From Pyrinomonadaceae bacterium (GTDB taxonomy: Bacteria; Acidobacteriota; Blastocatellia; Pyrinomonadales; Pyrinomonadaceae), in assembly GCA_019694345.1 (NCBI GenBank), contig JAIBCA010000095.1, positions 1 through 53,074 on the forward strand: DNA of 53,074 nucleotides, read 5' to 3'. Numbering within the stretch: the stretch's first letter is position 1; the number at the start of each line of letters is the position of its first letter. A program made the translations under genes and the position numbers. Below, one piece after another: positions 26,319 to 34,586 of the stretch. The notes under the pieces were generated by a model. The model searched no databases. It saw nothing but the letters and a program-made list of their open reading frames with translations, and was not told where the DNA came from.

Positions 26319-28012
26319 CCGATCTTGCCGTTGACGATCTGCATTATTTCGGCCTCGGCAGCGATCGCTCTGCGTTCGATCTCGCCGCCATGCATCAATA
26401 ACTCATCGACAAAGGCTTTGTCTTTGAGTCCTGCCGCATTTATCTTGACGTTCAAAAATGCTCCCATAACGGCCGATCGTGCACAGAGAGCTCCAACGCC
26501 GGCATCGGTGACGGAATTAGGATTTCCATGCTCGGCAACGTACCTGATGACGTCGAACGCCTCAAAGGTGCTTTGCATCGTGCGATACGGGACCTCTGCG
26601 GCATATTTGGTCGCCGCCTGAATAGCCTCTGATCGCGCCGACTTTTCCTCAGGCGTGTTTTTCGGCAAGCCAAATGCCGCCATCACGCCGTTGAACGAAT
26701 CGGTATCTTCGTCAACCAGAGCCAGGAGTTCGTCCTTTATCCGCTGTGCCTTGACCGCCTGATCAGAAAACTCCTGCCAGCGATCATCCCAGCCGGCTTT
26801 GTGCGACGAGAGATTGGCGACCATTGCCGCCAGTGCCGCTGCCAATGCACCAAGATAGGCTGATATAGACCCGCCGCCCGGAGCCGGCGACTCGGACGCC
26901 GTCTCATCGGCAAATTCGGCACACGTCATATCGACGAGCCGTTTCGGAGTGTCGCCCGCCGCAAGCACGTATTCGATGATCTTCTCGTCGGGTATGAAGG
27001 GTTTTAGGTCATCGAGCCCCATCGATCTTACCGCGATCTTAATGATCTCGGCTTCGGTTATGCCGAGCGACCGCTGCTGCTTTGTCAAATAATATTTACC
27101 GGCGTCGATGATGGCCGATCTCGGCACCAGGCCGACGATCTCGAGCCCCGTCACCCTCAGGCCGCGAAGGCGCGCCTTTTCACTGACCTCGTCAAACGCG
27201 ACGTGCAGCGGCGTCTCACTGAGATTGGTGATATTCATCGACACCTGAGCAATGCCGTATTCTTCGATGAACCAACCTATCGCTTTGGTCCCCTTGAGCG
27301 TGCCTGGCAACATTACCGGCTCGCCGTTATCATCCATGACCGGCTTGCCGGTGATCGGGTTGCCTGAGCGAAGCGGCCGGCCCTTTTCGCGAACGTCGAA
27401 GGCGATCGCATTGGCCCGCCGGGTCGACGTCGTATTCAGATTAAAATTCACCGCGATCAGAAAGTCCCGGGCTCCGACGGCGGTGGCACCCGAACGGGCT
27501 GCACTTTCGGTGAATGCGGCAGGCCCAAAATCCGGCCCCCAATCTTTGCTGACCAGCTTTTCCGGCAAGCCCTCGTACTCGCCCTCGCGGCAGTTGGCCA
27601 GATTGCGGCGTTTTTCTTCAGTCGCCGCATTTTCATAGCAATATACAGGGATCGAGAGCTCACGCCCGATACGCTCGGCAAGCTGCCGTGCATACGCAGC
27701 CGTCTCGTCCATCGTCACGCCTGAGATCGGGACCAGCGGGCACACATCGGTCGCTCCGAAACGGGGATGGTCGCCCTTGTGCTGACGCATATCGATCAGT
27801 TCCTGAGCCTTTTTGACGGCCGCAAACGCGGCCTCGCAGACGGCGTCAGGCTCGCCGACAAAGGTCACCACAGTGCGGTTGGTCGTCGCGCCCGGATCGA
27901 CGTCAAGCAACTTGACGCCATCGACTCGCTCGATCTCGTCTGTGATCTGCCTGATAACGGCCATATCGCGGCCTTCGCTAAAATTGGGGACACATTCTAT
28001 CAGCTTTTTCAT
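26315..28012 (-). CDS. ftcD: Bifunctional glutamate formimidoyltransferase / formimidoyl-THF cyclodeaminase
   Basis: It moves the formimino group from formimidoylglutamate (from histidine degradation) to tetrahydrofolate and then releases ammonia, giving methenyl-THF. The N-terminal transferase (1-about 330) shows LIECVPNFSEGRD, the catalytic His region MRQHKGDHPRFGATDVCPLVPI, and ILVAVNFNLNTT-like strands. The C-terminal cyclodeaminase (about 360-565) shows SESPAPGGGSISAYLGALAAALAAMVANL and KRIKDEL-type helices. So it is the fused, eukaryote-like form; bacteria often have separate genes. Start at MKKLIEC (565 residues). A TTG six codons upstream is less likely. No hut genes are seen nearby. 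Confidence 0.95.
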   Translation of the reverse strand: MKKLIECVPNFSEGRDMAVIRQITDEIERVDGVKLLDVDPGATTNRTVVTFVGEPDAVCEAAFAAVKKAQELIDMRQHKGDHPRFGATDVCPLVPISGVTMDETAAYARQLAERIGRELSIPVYCYENAATEEKRRNLANCREGEYEGLPEKLVSKDWGPDFGPAAFTESAARSGATAVGARDFLIAVNFNLNTTSTRRANAIAFDVREKGRPLRSGNPITGKPVMDDNGEPVMLPGTLKGTKAIGWFIEEYGIAQVSMNITNLSETPLHVAFDEVSEKARLRGLRVTGLEIVGLVPRSAIIDAGKYYLTKQQRSLGITEAEIIKIAVRSMGLDDLKPFIPDEKIIEYVLAAGDTPKRLVDMTCAEFADETASESPAPGGGSISAYLGALAAALAAMVANLSSHKAGWDDRWQEFSDQAVKAQRIKDELLALVDEDTDSFNGVMAAFGLPKNTPEEKSARSEAIQAATKYAAEVPYRTMQSTFEAFDVIRYVAEHGNPNSVTDAGVGALCARSAVMGAFLNVKINAAGLKDKAFVDELLMHGGEIERRAIAAEAEIMQIVNGKIG

Positions 28013-28085
28013 AATCGGTCGTTGATTCAAAAATGATAAGCCATTAGCCGGCTTTCTCCAATTTTGGCCGTCGAGATCGAGCGTT

Positions 28086-28949
28086 TCACATCTTAACGGC
28101 GGTGATGATCTCGGTTTCGTTGACCATCCCGGCCATGTTCCTGTCGTCCGAGAGCGGCTCGACGAAAAAGAGCTCTTTGGTGCCGGTCGATTCCCATGTC
28201 GTACTCACCGACGGATAATTGACGGCGAAGGTCCCTTTTCCGCTCTCTCCGATCGGCGTGATCCAGGTAGGCGGCCGTATCTGCGTCCATTTCACGACAT
28301 AATCGCGGTCAAAATAGTAAAAGTAGTCTTGACCGCGCCAGTATATCTGCCACCATCCGACCAGCCATTCCGGAACAGGAACGATCTGTGCCGATGAAAA
28401 ATAGAGTTCGATATCGAGCCATCCCTCGAGTTTGGCCGGGTCATACGGATGTTCACCACGGACACGCCGCAGAACGTCGTATTCGGACAAGAGAGCCTCC
28501 TGCGTAAATGGCGGCCGGCGATGCATGCTGTGCTCAGTTCCATCGCCCTGACCGGCGGCGGCCCGCACCAAATACGGCCCCTCGAAGTCGAGAGCAACGT
28601 CAACGTGGTATTTTTTGTGTCTGAGGATATCGCCGTATTTCGGCTTGTGTCCGGCTCCCGGCTCGACCCACGCGTCGGTCTTGTAGATATAGCCCAAGGC
28701 CTGTTTCAAATTGAACCAATTTGTAATGTCGTTGATGCCTATCTGCCGTGCATACCAGTTGACGAATCCGTTGCAGGCGGTCATGCGGCCGCCAGTCTCC
28801 CAATTGGCCATCAGGACCAGGTGATTGGTATTGGTGAGCCTGGAAAACTCGTTTTGGTAAAAGGGCGGATTCTGATTTGACGTGTATATTGCGTTCGGCG
28901 GCAAATTTGCGTCGAGGATCTTGCGGGCGAGATCACGTATATTCTCCAT
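28086..28949 (-). CDS. CHAP/NlpC-like putative amidase with Trp/Tyr-rich C-terminal domain
   Basis: Start at MENIRDLARK (287 residues), set by GGAGG five bases upstream. The frame is open 16 codons further but without a ribosome site. The N-terminal half follows the CHAP/NlpC logic: TACNGFVNWYARQIG with Cys59, then HKPKYGDILR, then KYHVDVALDF with His115 and a polar residue in RAAAGQG. These could form a Cys-His hydrolase. The C-terminal half is dominated by aromatic residues (WLVGWWQIYWRGQDYFYYFD), resembling glucan or lipid binding folds, but I cannot name it. No signal peptide is visible, so the target is probably cytoplasmic or export is Sec-independent. Family and function are tentative. 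Confidence 0.62.
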   Translation of the reverse strand: MENIRDLARKILDANLPPNAIYTSNQNPPFYQNEFSRLTNTNHLVLMANWETGGRMTACNGFVNWYARQIGINDITNWFNLKQALGYIYKTDAWVEPGAGHKPKYGDILRHKKYHVDVALDFEGPYLVRAAAGQGDGTEHSMHRRPPFTQEALLSEYDVLRRVRGEHPYDPAKLEGWLDIELYFSSAQIVPVPEWLVGWWQIYWRGQDYFYYFDRDYVVKWTQIRPPTWITPIGESGKGTFAVNYPSVSTTWESTGTKELFFVEPLSDDRNMAGMVNETEIITAVKM

Positions 28950-29105
28950 GAGAACCTCCAGAGAACGAAGATTCGGAGAATCTGCCGGGAATGACAAATT
29001 CTCCGGCGCCTACAACAAGACTATTCCTAATTTGCGCAAGCCTCAAGCGTCCAGCGATCGACCGCAACTTGCACGAAAAACGATTGAATGAACTTCTTGC
29101 CTTGA

Positions 29106-29795
29106 TCAGACGGCGGCGCCGAAGAGCTTGCCGACCAGAGCAGTGGCTCCCATTGCGATCGCCCCCCAAAAGAGCACGCGGACCGCACCGGTAACGACGC
29201 CCGCTCCGCCGGCACGCGCGGCGATCCCGCCGAGCAGCGTCAAAAACACGAGCGAACTTGAGGCGATCAGCCAGATCATCAGCGGCCCCGGCGAAAAGAA
29301 CGCCACCGCGAGCGGCAGCATCGCACCGATCGCAAAGCTCACCGCCGAAAAGCCGGCTGCCTGGAGCGGATTGGCGCTGAGCGTTTCGGTTATGCCGAGT
29401 TCGTCTCGGGTGTGAGCCGCGAGAGCATCGTGGGCCATTAGCTGTTCAGCAACCTGCAGGGCGAGATCCGGTTCGAGGCCCCGGCCTTCATAAATGCCGG
29501 CCAGCTCACGCAGCTCGAATTCGGGTTCATCGGCCAGATGTTTGCGCTCGAGTTCGATGTCGGCCTTTTCGGTATCTGCCTGCGAGTGGACCGAGACGTA
29601 TTCGCCGGCCGCCATGGACAAGGCTCCGGCAAAGAGCCCGGCCACACCGGCCAGCATAACGGCCCCGTGCCCCGAGTCCGCCGCCGCCACACCGATGAGA
29701 AGCGACGCCGTCGAGACGATACCGTCATTTGCCCCCAAAACCGCCGCTCGCAGCCAACCGATGCGATGCGTCCGGTGCATCTCGTTATGGACCAT
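29106..29795 (-). CDS. VIT1/CCC1 family Fe2+/Mn2+ transporter
   Basis: Five membrane segments in the vacuolar iron transporter arrangement: WLRAAVLGANDGIVSTASLLIGVAAA, GLFAGALSMAAGEYVSVHSQADTEKADI (the conserved MAAGEYxSV motif), a cytoplasmic acidic helix pair (residues about 80-130) with many Glu and His, and two to three C-terminal segments. The family exports Fe2+ or Mn2+ from the cytoplasm in bacteria. Residues 1-10 contain two Met; the start could be Met1 or Met6 since no ribosome site stands out. The neighbours give no direct iron link. Confidence 0.92.
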   Translation of the reverse strand: MVHNEMHRTHRIGWLRAAVLGANDGIVSTASLLIGVAAADSGHGAVMLAGVAGLFAGALSMAAGEYVSVHSQADTEKADIELERKHLADEPEFELRELAGIYEGRGLEPDLALQVAEQLMAHDALAAHTRDELGITETLSANPLQAAGFSAVSFAIGAMLPLAVAFFSPGPLMIWLIASSSLVFLTLLGGIAARAGGAGVVTGAVRVLFWGAIAMGATALVGKLFGAAV

Positions 29796-29832
29796 AGTGG
29801 TTAAGCCTCGCTTTCGACAGAATAGCTCATTG

Positions 29833-30228
29833 TCACGATTTTCGGGAACGCTCGGCGAGCATTGCTGCCATTTTCTCGTGAATAATGTTAACCGCCCTGA
29901 GAGGCCGCAGCATTACCTTGAACTCGGTCAGTTGGCCGTCGTCATTCCACTTGAGCATATCGACGCCGTTAACGGAAACACCGTCGATATCAACAACAAA
30001 TTCGAGTACGGCATCGCGCTCACCGGCTACTTCGCGGATGTAACGAAACGTATCGTTCAGGAACACTCTGTATGCCGCGGTCAGATACATGGTCGTCACC
30101 GGCTTGCCCGTCTGCGCCGTGTGAACCACCGGCGAATGAAAAACGACGTCGTCCGCAAGCAAAAGATCGAGCCCCGAAATATCGCGAGACTCGATCATCT
30201 TGTGCCAAACGTTGACGGTGTCGATCAT
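29833..30228 (-). CDS. SnoaL/NTF2-like domain protein
   Basis: A 131-residue cone-shaped NTF2-like fold is suggested by the order of elements: an N-terminal helix with SRDISGLDLLLADDVVFHSPV, then AYRVFLNDTFRYIREVAGERDAVLEFVVDIDGVSVNGVDMLKWNDDGQLTEFKVMLRPL, the usual W-x-x-D-G-x-L-x-E...RP pattern. The family includes isomerases, polyketide cyclases and non-catalytic binders, so no reaction is assigned. It lies 10 bp after the radical SAM gene in the same orientation and is probably co-transcribed with it. Confidence 0.85.
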   Translation of the reverse strand: MIDTVNVWHKMIESRDISGLDLLLADDVVFHSPVVHTAQTGKPVTTMYLTAAYRVFLNDTFRYIREVAGERDAVLEFVVDIDGVSVNGVDMLKWNDDGQLTEFKVMLRPLRAVNIIHEKMAAMLAERSRKS

Positions 30229-30238
30229 AGCTGCCGCC

Positions 30239-31261
30239 CTAGTCCGCGTTGATAACGCGTGCGACCGTCTCTTTTTTCAGGCCGCCATTCTTTTTTGTAT
30301 ATTCGGCCAACGAGATCTGCGGGTCGCGCCAGGCGTCGAGATGGCCAACCTGATGGACGCATTGGATGGTGCAAGCCGGCGCACACCATTTTTCGGTGTA
30401 ATATTCGCGTCTGAGGTCTTCGTGCGTGTACTCAAGCAGCGGAATTCCGGGCGTGCCCCGCTGCTGAGAACACCAACTGACAATTCCGGCCTCGTCCACG
30501 TACAGGTAACGTGAACCGGCCCGGCACCGCCATTCGTATTCGCCGCCGTCAACCAGTTCGTCCTGAAACCAGTTCCAACGAGCGTATGAACGGGCTCCTT
30601 TGGCCTTTATCTCTTTGTAAACCTCTTTCTCACGATCCGTCAGCCCTTTGTTCAGGCCGTCGCTGTCGTGAATGATCCCGACCGTGGACGAGAACCCGAG
30701 TTCAAGCGCCCGATTGGCGATCTGCAAAGCTTCGTCCGGATTGGCCACGCCGCCTCCGACGACGGAGTTGATGTTGACCTTAAATTTTGCGTGATCGTGA
30801 AGGTTGACAAGTTTGGCGTCGAGAACCTTGAGGCTCTTTTTCGAAACGTCGTCCGGCGTCACGTTGTCGATCGAGATCTGTAGATAATCGAGTCCCGCCT
30901 CGTTCAGCTTTTTGATCTTATCGACCTGAAAGTAATAGCCGTTGGAGATAAGTCCGGCGATCATTCCGTGGTGGCGGATGCGGGCGATGATCTCGTATAT
31001 CTCAGGATGCATCATCGGTTCGCCGCCCGAAATTGTAATGACCGATGAGCCGAACTCAGCCAGCTTATCGATACGCTTGAGCATTACGTCGATCGGCACC
31101 GGATCGCTCGTTTTATCAAATTCGTTGCAGTACGTGCACGCAAGATTACAACGCCGCATGGGCACGATGTGCACCAAAACCGGATGCTTGGTCGAGGCAA
31201 ATGCCCGGACCGTGTGCCTGACTCCGCGTGTAAATCTGCTGAAACTGCTCGCCTTTGGCAT
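30239..31261 (-). CDS. Radical SAM protein with SPASM-like C-terminus
   Basis: The SAM-binding [4Fe-4S] motif is MRRCNLACTYC (Cys38, 42 and 45 in CxxxCxxC). ISGGEPMMHPEIYEIIARI follows, as in radical SAM enzymes. The C-terminal third has Cys residues in WRCRAGSRYLYVDEAGIVSWCSQQ and KWCAPACTIQCVHQVGHLD, which suggest an auxiliary cluster domain of SPASM/twitch type. Such enzymes often modify peptides or activate sulfatases; no precursor peptide is seen nearby. I take the ATG at MPKASS (340 residues); a TTG seven codons upstream has a weak AAGG. The substrate is unknown. Confidence 0.85.
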   Translation of the reverse strand: MPKASSFSRFTRGVRHTVRAFASTKHPVLVHIVPMRRCNLACTYCNEFDKTSDPVPIDVMLKRIDKLAEFGSSVITISGGEPMMHPEIYEIIARIRHHGMIAGLISNGYYFQVDKIKKLNEAGLDYLQISIDNVTPDDVSKKSLKVLDAKLVNLHDHAKFKVNINSVVGGGVANPDEALQIANRALELGFSSTVGIIHDSDGLNKGLTDREKEVYKEIKAKGARSYARWNWFQDELVDGGEYEWRCRAGSRYLYVDEAGIVSWCSQQRGTPGIPLLEYTHEDLRREYYTEKWCAPACTIQCVHQVGHLDAWRDPQISLAEYTKKNGGLKKETVARVINAD

Positions 31262-31332
31262 AAGATCGTCTATCCGAAACAACTAAACCCTTGATTATAG
31301 GTTCTGGCCCGTTCTATTTCAAATATGTACAA

Positions 31333-31367
31333 ATTGCCCCGGCCCGAAATTCTCAGACCGGGGCAAT
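31333..31367 (-). terminator. Terminator of the LolA/LolD-like operon
   Basis: ATTGCCCCGG (31333-31342) pairs with CCGGGGCAAT (31358-31367), a 10-bp stem with a 15-nt loop. Leftward it is followed by TTTGTACATATTTG. It lies 25 nt after the stop codon of the last gene in the four-gene leftward unit. Confidence 0.72.
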
Positions 31368-31391
31368 AAAGCTTGCTGACCTGATCGTCCG

Positions 31392-32096
31392 CTACCCTTT
31401 GATCTCCTTGGTGCCGCTCGGGTAAGACAGCTTGAAGACCGACGTGTCCAGTTTCACGTTCTTCTTGATCGCAGACAGGAGTATCGTCGTCGTATCACCG
31501 TTATTCTCATTGACCTTAGCCTGACGCGGCATACCGTCGGCGTCCACCCACAACTCGGCCGACTTGTAACTGGTCGCCGTCTTCGGCGTCAGAAGCACAT
31601 GCCACGTCTTAATGCCGCCTTTTATCTCCTCTTCGGCAATGTATTTGACATCGTAATTTGCCTGAAGCTGAGCCTTTGACATACTGACAAAGGAGAGGGC
31701 ATTGCCCGGGACCTTCGAGTTTTTTGAGCTGTTCGCCTTGCCCTTTATCACCTGGTTGAGCGTCGGCCGGTACATCACATAATCTTCGCCGATGACAACA
31801 ATGCTCTCGGCGACCGGTTTGGTCCAGTCGATGCGGACATACATTGCCCGCTTGGCCGTCTTCGGCAGATAGCTGGTATTGCCGACGGAAGTGTCGCTCT
31901 TACCGATCTGCTCATTATATTTAACAAGCGTGACATCTGATTGCAGCGAACTTAATCCTTTGTAGTTGAGATCCATACGATTCAGGATCTCTCGCAGGAC
32001 CTGAGCATTGGTCTCGCCCACCGAGAATACACCGAAAAAAACTGCCAGGCCGAGTGCGGCCACCAATGATCTACAAACTTTTGCTCTTGTCTTCAT
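31392..32096 (-). CDS. LolA-like outer-membrane lipoprotein carrier domain protein
   Basis: A signal peptide (about 1-31, ending TNAQ) precedes a LolA/LolB-like fold: VLREILNRMDLNYKGLSSLQSDVTLVKY, YVRIDWTKPVAESIVVIGEDYVMYRPTLNQVIKG, then KTWHVLLTPKTATSYKSAELWVDADGMPRQ. LolA proteins carry lipoproteins from the LolCDE complex through the periplasm. This one ends a four-gene run with a 58-residue membrane protein, a LolD-like ATPase and a lipoprotein. It might be a paralogue dedicated to a special cargo, since standard lolA is usually not in such a set. Confidence 0.78.
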   Translation of the reverse strand: MKTRAKVCRSLVAALGLAVFFGVFSVGETNAQVLREILNRMDLNYKGLSSLQSDVTLVKYNEQIGKSDTSVGNTSYLPKTAKRAMYVRIDWTKPVAESIVVIGEDYVMYRPTLNQVIKGKANSSKNSKVPGNALSFVSMSKAQLQANYDVKYIAEEEIKGGIKTWHVLLTPKTATSYKSAELWVDADGMPRQAKVNENNGDTTTILLSAIKKNVKLDTSVFKLSYPSGTKEIKG

Positions 32097-32120
32097 ATTC
32101 GATAAATTGATTCGCCGGCC

Positions 32121-32297
32121 CTATTTGTCGGCCGGCGACGAGGGTTTGACGACCACAGACGGCGATCGGGTTGCCCCCGGATCGGGCTTTTCGAACCACG
32201 ACTTCGGCGTAAGGAAAATAAACGCCATGATCAAAAGGCACAGCACGTCCCATTGCCATGAAGCGCGTTCAAAATCCCACCAGATTATTCTTCTCAT
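32121..32297 (-). CDS. 58-residue single-pass membrane protein in the LolA/LolD-like operon
   Basis: ATG at 32297, 11 bases after the stop codon of the ABC gene, with an AGGCGG-like ribosome site. The product begins MRRIIWWDFERASWQWDV and then has one hydrophobic segment (about residues 17-31, LCLLIMAFIFLTPKSW), followed by a Pro/Ser-rich tail ending PSSPADK. The Trp cluster at the membrane entry is distinctive. It ends 24 bp before the LolA-like gene. No known family is recognised. Its position suggests a small partner of the ATPase, but it has only one segment and cannot be a full permease. Confidence 0.7.
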   Translation of the reverse strand: MRRIIWWDFERASWQWDVLCLLIMAFIFLTPKSWFEKPDPGATRSPSVVVKPSSPADK

Positions 32298-32308
32298 AAC
32301 GAAACCGC

Positions 32309-32983
32309 CTAATTCACGATATGCCCGTCCCGCATCTGTATCGTCCGCGTACATACCGCGGCTGCTTCCGGATTGTGAGTGATCATAATGATCGTCTGGT
32401 TAAGTTCCTCGTTGAGTTCGCGGAACATCTCGAGGACGATCGCCGAGTTCTCGGTATCGAGATTGCCCGTAGGTTCATCCGCGAGAATGATCGCCGGGCT
32501 ATTGATCACCGCCCTGGCGAGTGCGACACGCTGCTGTTCGCCGCCGGAAAGTTCGAGCGGCTTGTGATGCATTTTATCTTCGAGTTGGAGCAGTTTCAAT
32601 ATTTTCCGCCGATTTTCGGCACTTCCGCCGCTGTTCCCGGTGTGGATCTTTTCGGCTAGTTTGAGGTTGCCGTCCGCCGTCAGTGTCGGAAACAGATTGA
32701 ACCGCTGGAACACAAAGCCGATCTTTCGCCTTCGAATATCGGTTCGCTGAGCGTCGGAAACCTTTGCCAGGTCCTCACCATCGATGAGGATACTGCCGCT
32801 GGTCGGGCTCAATAATCCGCCCAGCAAATGCAAAAGCGTCGATTTGCCGCAACCCGACGGACCCATGATCGCGACGAACTCGCCTTTTTCGACCTCGAAA
32901 GAAACGCCGCGCAATGCCGGCACGTCGACCTTGCCGACCTTGTATGATTTGGTTAGATTTTCTGCTCGAAGGATCGGTGCCAT
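32309..32983 (-). CDS. ABC transporter ATP-binding protein, LolD/MacB-like
   Basis: Complete ABC ATPase of 224 residues. The Walker A is [10 protein letters not shown], the Q-loop is [11 protein letters not shown], the signature is [14 protein letters not shown], Walker B is [17 protein letters not shown], and the H-loop is MITHNPEAA. The sequence type ([33 protein letters not shown]) belongs to the LolD/MacB/FtsE group that pairs with a FtsX-like permease. No permease gene is adjacent, so its partner must be elsewhere or is replaced. It lies 8 bp after the lipoprotein gene. Confidence 0.93.
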   Translation of the reverse strand: MAPILRAENLTKSYKVGKVDVPALRGVSFEVEKGEFVAIMGPSGCGKSTLLHLLGGLLSPTSGSILIDGEDLAKVSDAQRTDIRRRKIGFVFQRFNLFPTLTADGNLKLAEKIHTGNSGGSAENRRKILKLLQLEDKMHHKPLELSGGEQQRVALARAVINSPAIILADEPTGNLDTENSAIVLEMFRELNEELNQTIIMITHNPEAAAVCTRTIQMRDGHIVN

Positions 32984-32991
32984 TGCTTGAT

Positions 32992-34068
32992 CTATTGATT
33001 ACGCGTCGAGTCAGCCGAGTTGGCCGATGGCGACTTGACCGTTACCATCTCTTTTAATTTTTGATCGAGATCGACCTCTTCAAGATTCCACGTATTCTTG
33101 AGCAAAAAGGCCGAGTCCTTATATGTGTCGCCGATCTCTACCAACTCCGGCGTCTGGTAGGTCAACTTCATCGAATATTTTTCCTTAGGCCGTGTGACCT
33201 GGATCTCAAGCGGCATATTTGGATAGTCGGCGGCAGCAGTAAGTTTGCCTTCCATCCCATAAATAATGTCGGATTCGACTTCGCCGACGGCGTCAAAGAT
33301 CTGTTGACGAGCGAGCCTGATCCCGCCCACGCGGTCAAACCAAAATCGGCGTTCGATCCGCAGCGATCCGTCAGCCTGCTTGACCAGTTCGTCAAGCAAA
33401 TAATACCCACGCATCACTGTCCGCAGCGGCGACTTTTTTGCCTGTGTCGCGTCTTCCTCGATCTGAAAGATCGTGCTTGTCGTATACGCGTTCGCGGTAT
33501 CGACCGGCCGCACAAGCATCGCATCGGTAAAATGCTGCGGGCGAAGGTTGGCAAATGCGTTGACGCTCTCTTTGATCACGGTACCGTTATCAAGATTGGA
33601 CGAGGTCAAGTTTTTGCTGAGCTTCGAATAATCGGCGTTATTCGTTCCCTTGACGAACTTCTTGTATTTTCCCGATCCGCCGTCCTGCAATATCGCAACC
33701 CGAAAGTTCTTTCCGTCCGAGGTCATCTGGGCAACGTCAGATTTCAGCACCGGCACGCTGACCTTCATGTAGATGCTTGCGGGCCGCTGAACGACCACTT
33801 CGCCGTCAGCTGAACGGTAAACTTCCTTGCTTCCGAATTCAGCGAACGAATTGTCCTCGAACTTAAGCCGCATCTTTGCATAGATCGAATTGACCCTCGC
33901 AAATCGGTTGATCTCCTTGATCAGATCGGCCTGGCTGGCATCTTCGGTCTTCAAAAGCCGGGCGGTTTTTTGATCGGTCTTTACGATATTGCAACCGCTC
34001 GTAAAAAGCAGTGCGGCGACGGCTGTCAATAGCCCGAATCGCGATATTGTCTGCCCGAAAAACTTCAT
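32992..34068 (-). CDS. Lipoprotein with LolA/LolB-like (DUF4292-type) fold
   Basis: Signal peptide with lipobox FTSGC (Cys26). The protein then resembles the LolA/LolB superfamily, especially DUF4292-type lipoproteins: [52 protein letters not shown], and a mid-region tyrosine/arginine strand series ([39 protein letters not shown]). The 358 residues suggest one large domain plus a C-terminal tail. It leads the four-gene unit with the ABC ATPase and LolA-like genes, which fits a lipid or lipoprotein handling role at the inner or outer membrane. The exact fold is inferred. Confidence 0.75.
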   Translation of the reverse strand: MKFFGQTISRFGLLTAVAALLFTSGCNIVKTDQKTARLLKTEDASQADLIKEINRFARVNSIYAKMRLKFEDNSFAEFGSKEVYRSADGEVVVQRPASIYMKVSVPVLKSDVAQMTSDGKNFRVAILQDGGSGKYKKFVKGTNNADYSKLSKNLTSSNLDNGTVIKESVNAFANLRPQHFTDAMLVRPVDTANAYTTSTIFQIEEDATQAKKSPLRTVMRGYYLLDELVKQADGSLRIERRFWFDRVGGIRLARQQIFDAVGEVESDIIYGMEGKLTAAADYPNMPLEIQVTRPKEKYSMKLTYQTPELVEIGDTYKDSAFLLKNTWNLEEVDLDQKLKEMVTVKSPSANSADSTRNQ

Positions 34069-34190
34069 CCTTTTGTGATGGCCGACCCCGACTTAACCGT
34101 TGTCCGGCAATGTACTTATTGCCCCGAGATCAAGGTCGTCAAACCGAAAATAATATCACGTGCGATTATCTAAGTCCTAATTGCGCAAAT

Positions 34191-34229
34191 ACGCGGTGTC
34201 GAGAGTAATACGTGTCTCTCGCACCGCGT
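34191..34229 (-). terminator. Terminator of the act/cox operon
   Basis: ACGCGGTG (34191-34198) plus CGAGAG (34200-34205) pair with CTCTCG (34216-34221) plus CACCGCGT (34222-34229), leaving one bulged T at 34199. Read leftward, TTTGCGCAATT follows. It lies 25 nt past the last oxidase gene, and closes the long respiratory operon that begins near 48 kb. Confidence 0.8.
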
Positions 34230-34253
34230 GTTCCTGGAAACGGCCGCCCTTAT

Positions 34254-34580
34254 CTACTGCCCAAAAACGCCCGAGCCGCGGGTGAAATAATCCTGCATGG
34301 TAAATGCAAACATGATCGCGAGCCAGAAAAAGCTGCCGAGCGCCGATAGCCAGATCAATTTGGGGCTCCAGCGGACGTGCATGAAATACAGCATGACGCA
34401 CGACATCTTAAAGAATGCGATCCCGAGTGCGACAAGCGTGTTGGCACCGACGAAAATGCTGTCGAGATCGGTCAGCGCAACATAATACGTGACGATCGTG
34501 CCGACAAACAAGATCCCGAAAATGACCAGATAGCCCGGTATACCAATATGTTGTTCTTCTGAATGATTATCCGACATCAT
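34254..34580 (-). CDS. Cytochrome c oxidase subunit IV family protein (caa3-type)
   Basis: 108 residues with three membrane segments: PGYLVIFGILFVGTIVTYYVAL, NTLVALGIAFFKMSCVMLYFMHV and SPKLIWLSALGSFFWLAIMFAF. This matches the small prokaryotic COX4/CtaF-type subunit. Its role is structural stabilisation of the oxidase. It lies 6 bp after the subunit III gene and is the last gene of the operon. Two Met codons in a row (MMSDN) leave the exact start open by one codon. Confidence 0.88.
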   Translation of the reverse strand: MMSDNHSEEQHIGIPGYLVIFGILFVGTIVTYYVALTDLDSIFVGANTLVALGIAFFKMSCVMLYFMHVRWSPKLIWLSALGSFFWLAIMFAFTMQDYFTRGSGVFGQ

Positions 34581-34586
34581 TTCTCC

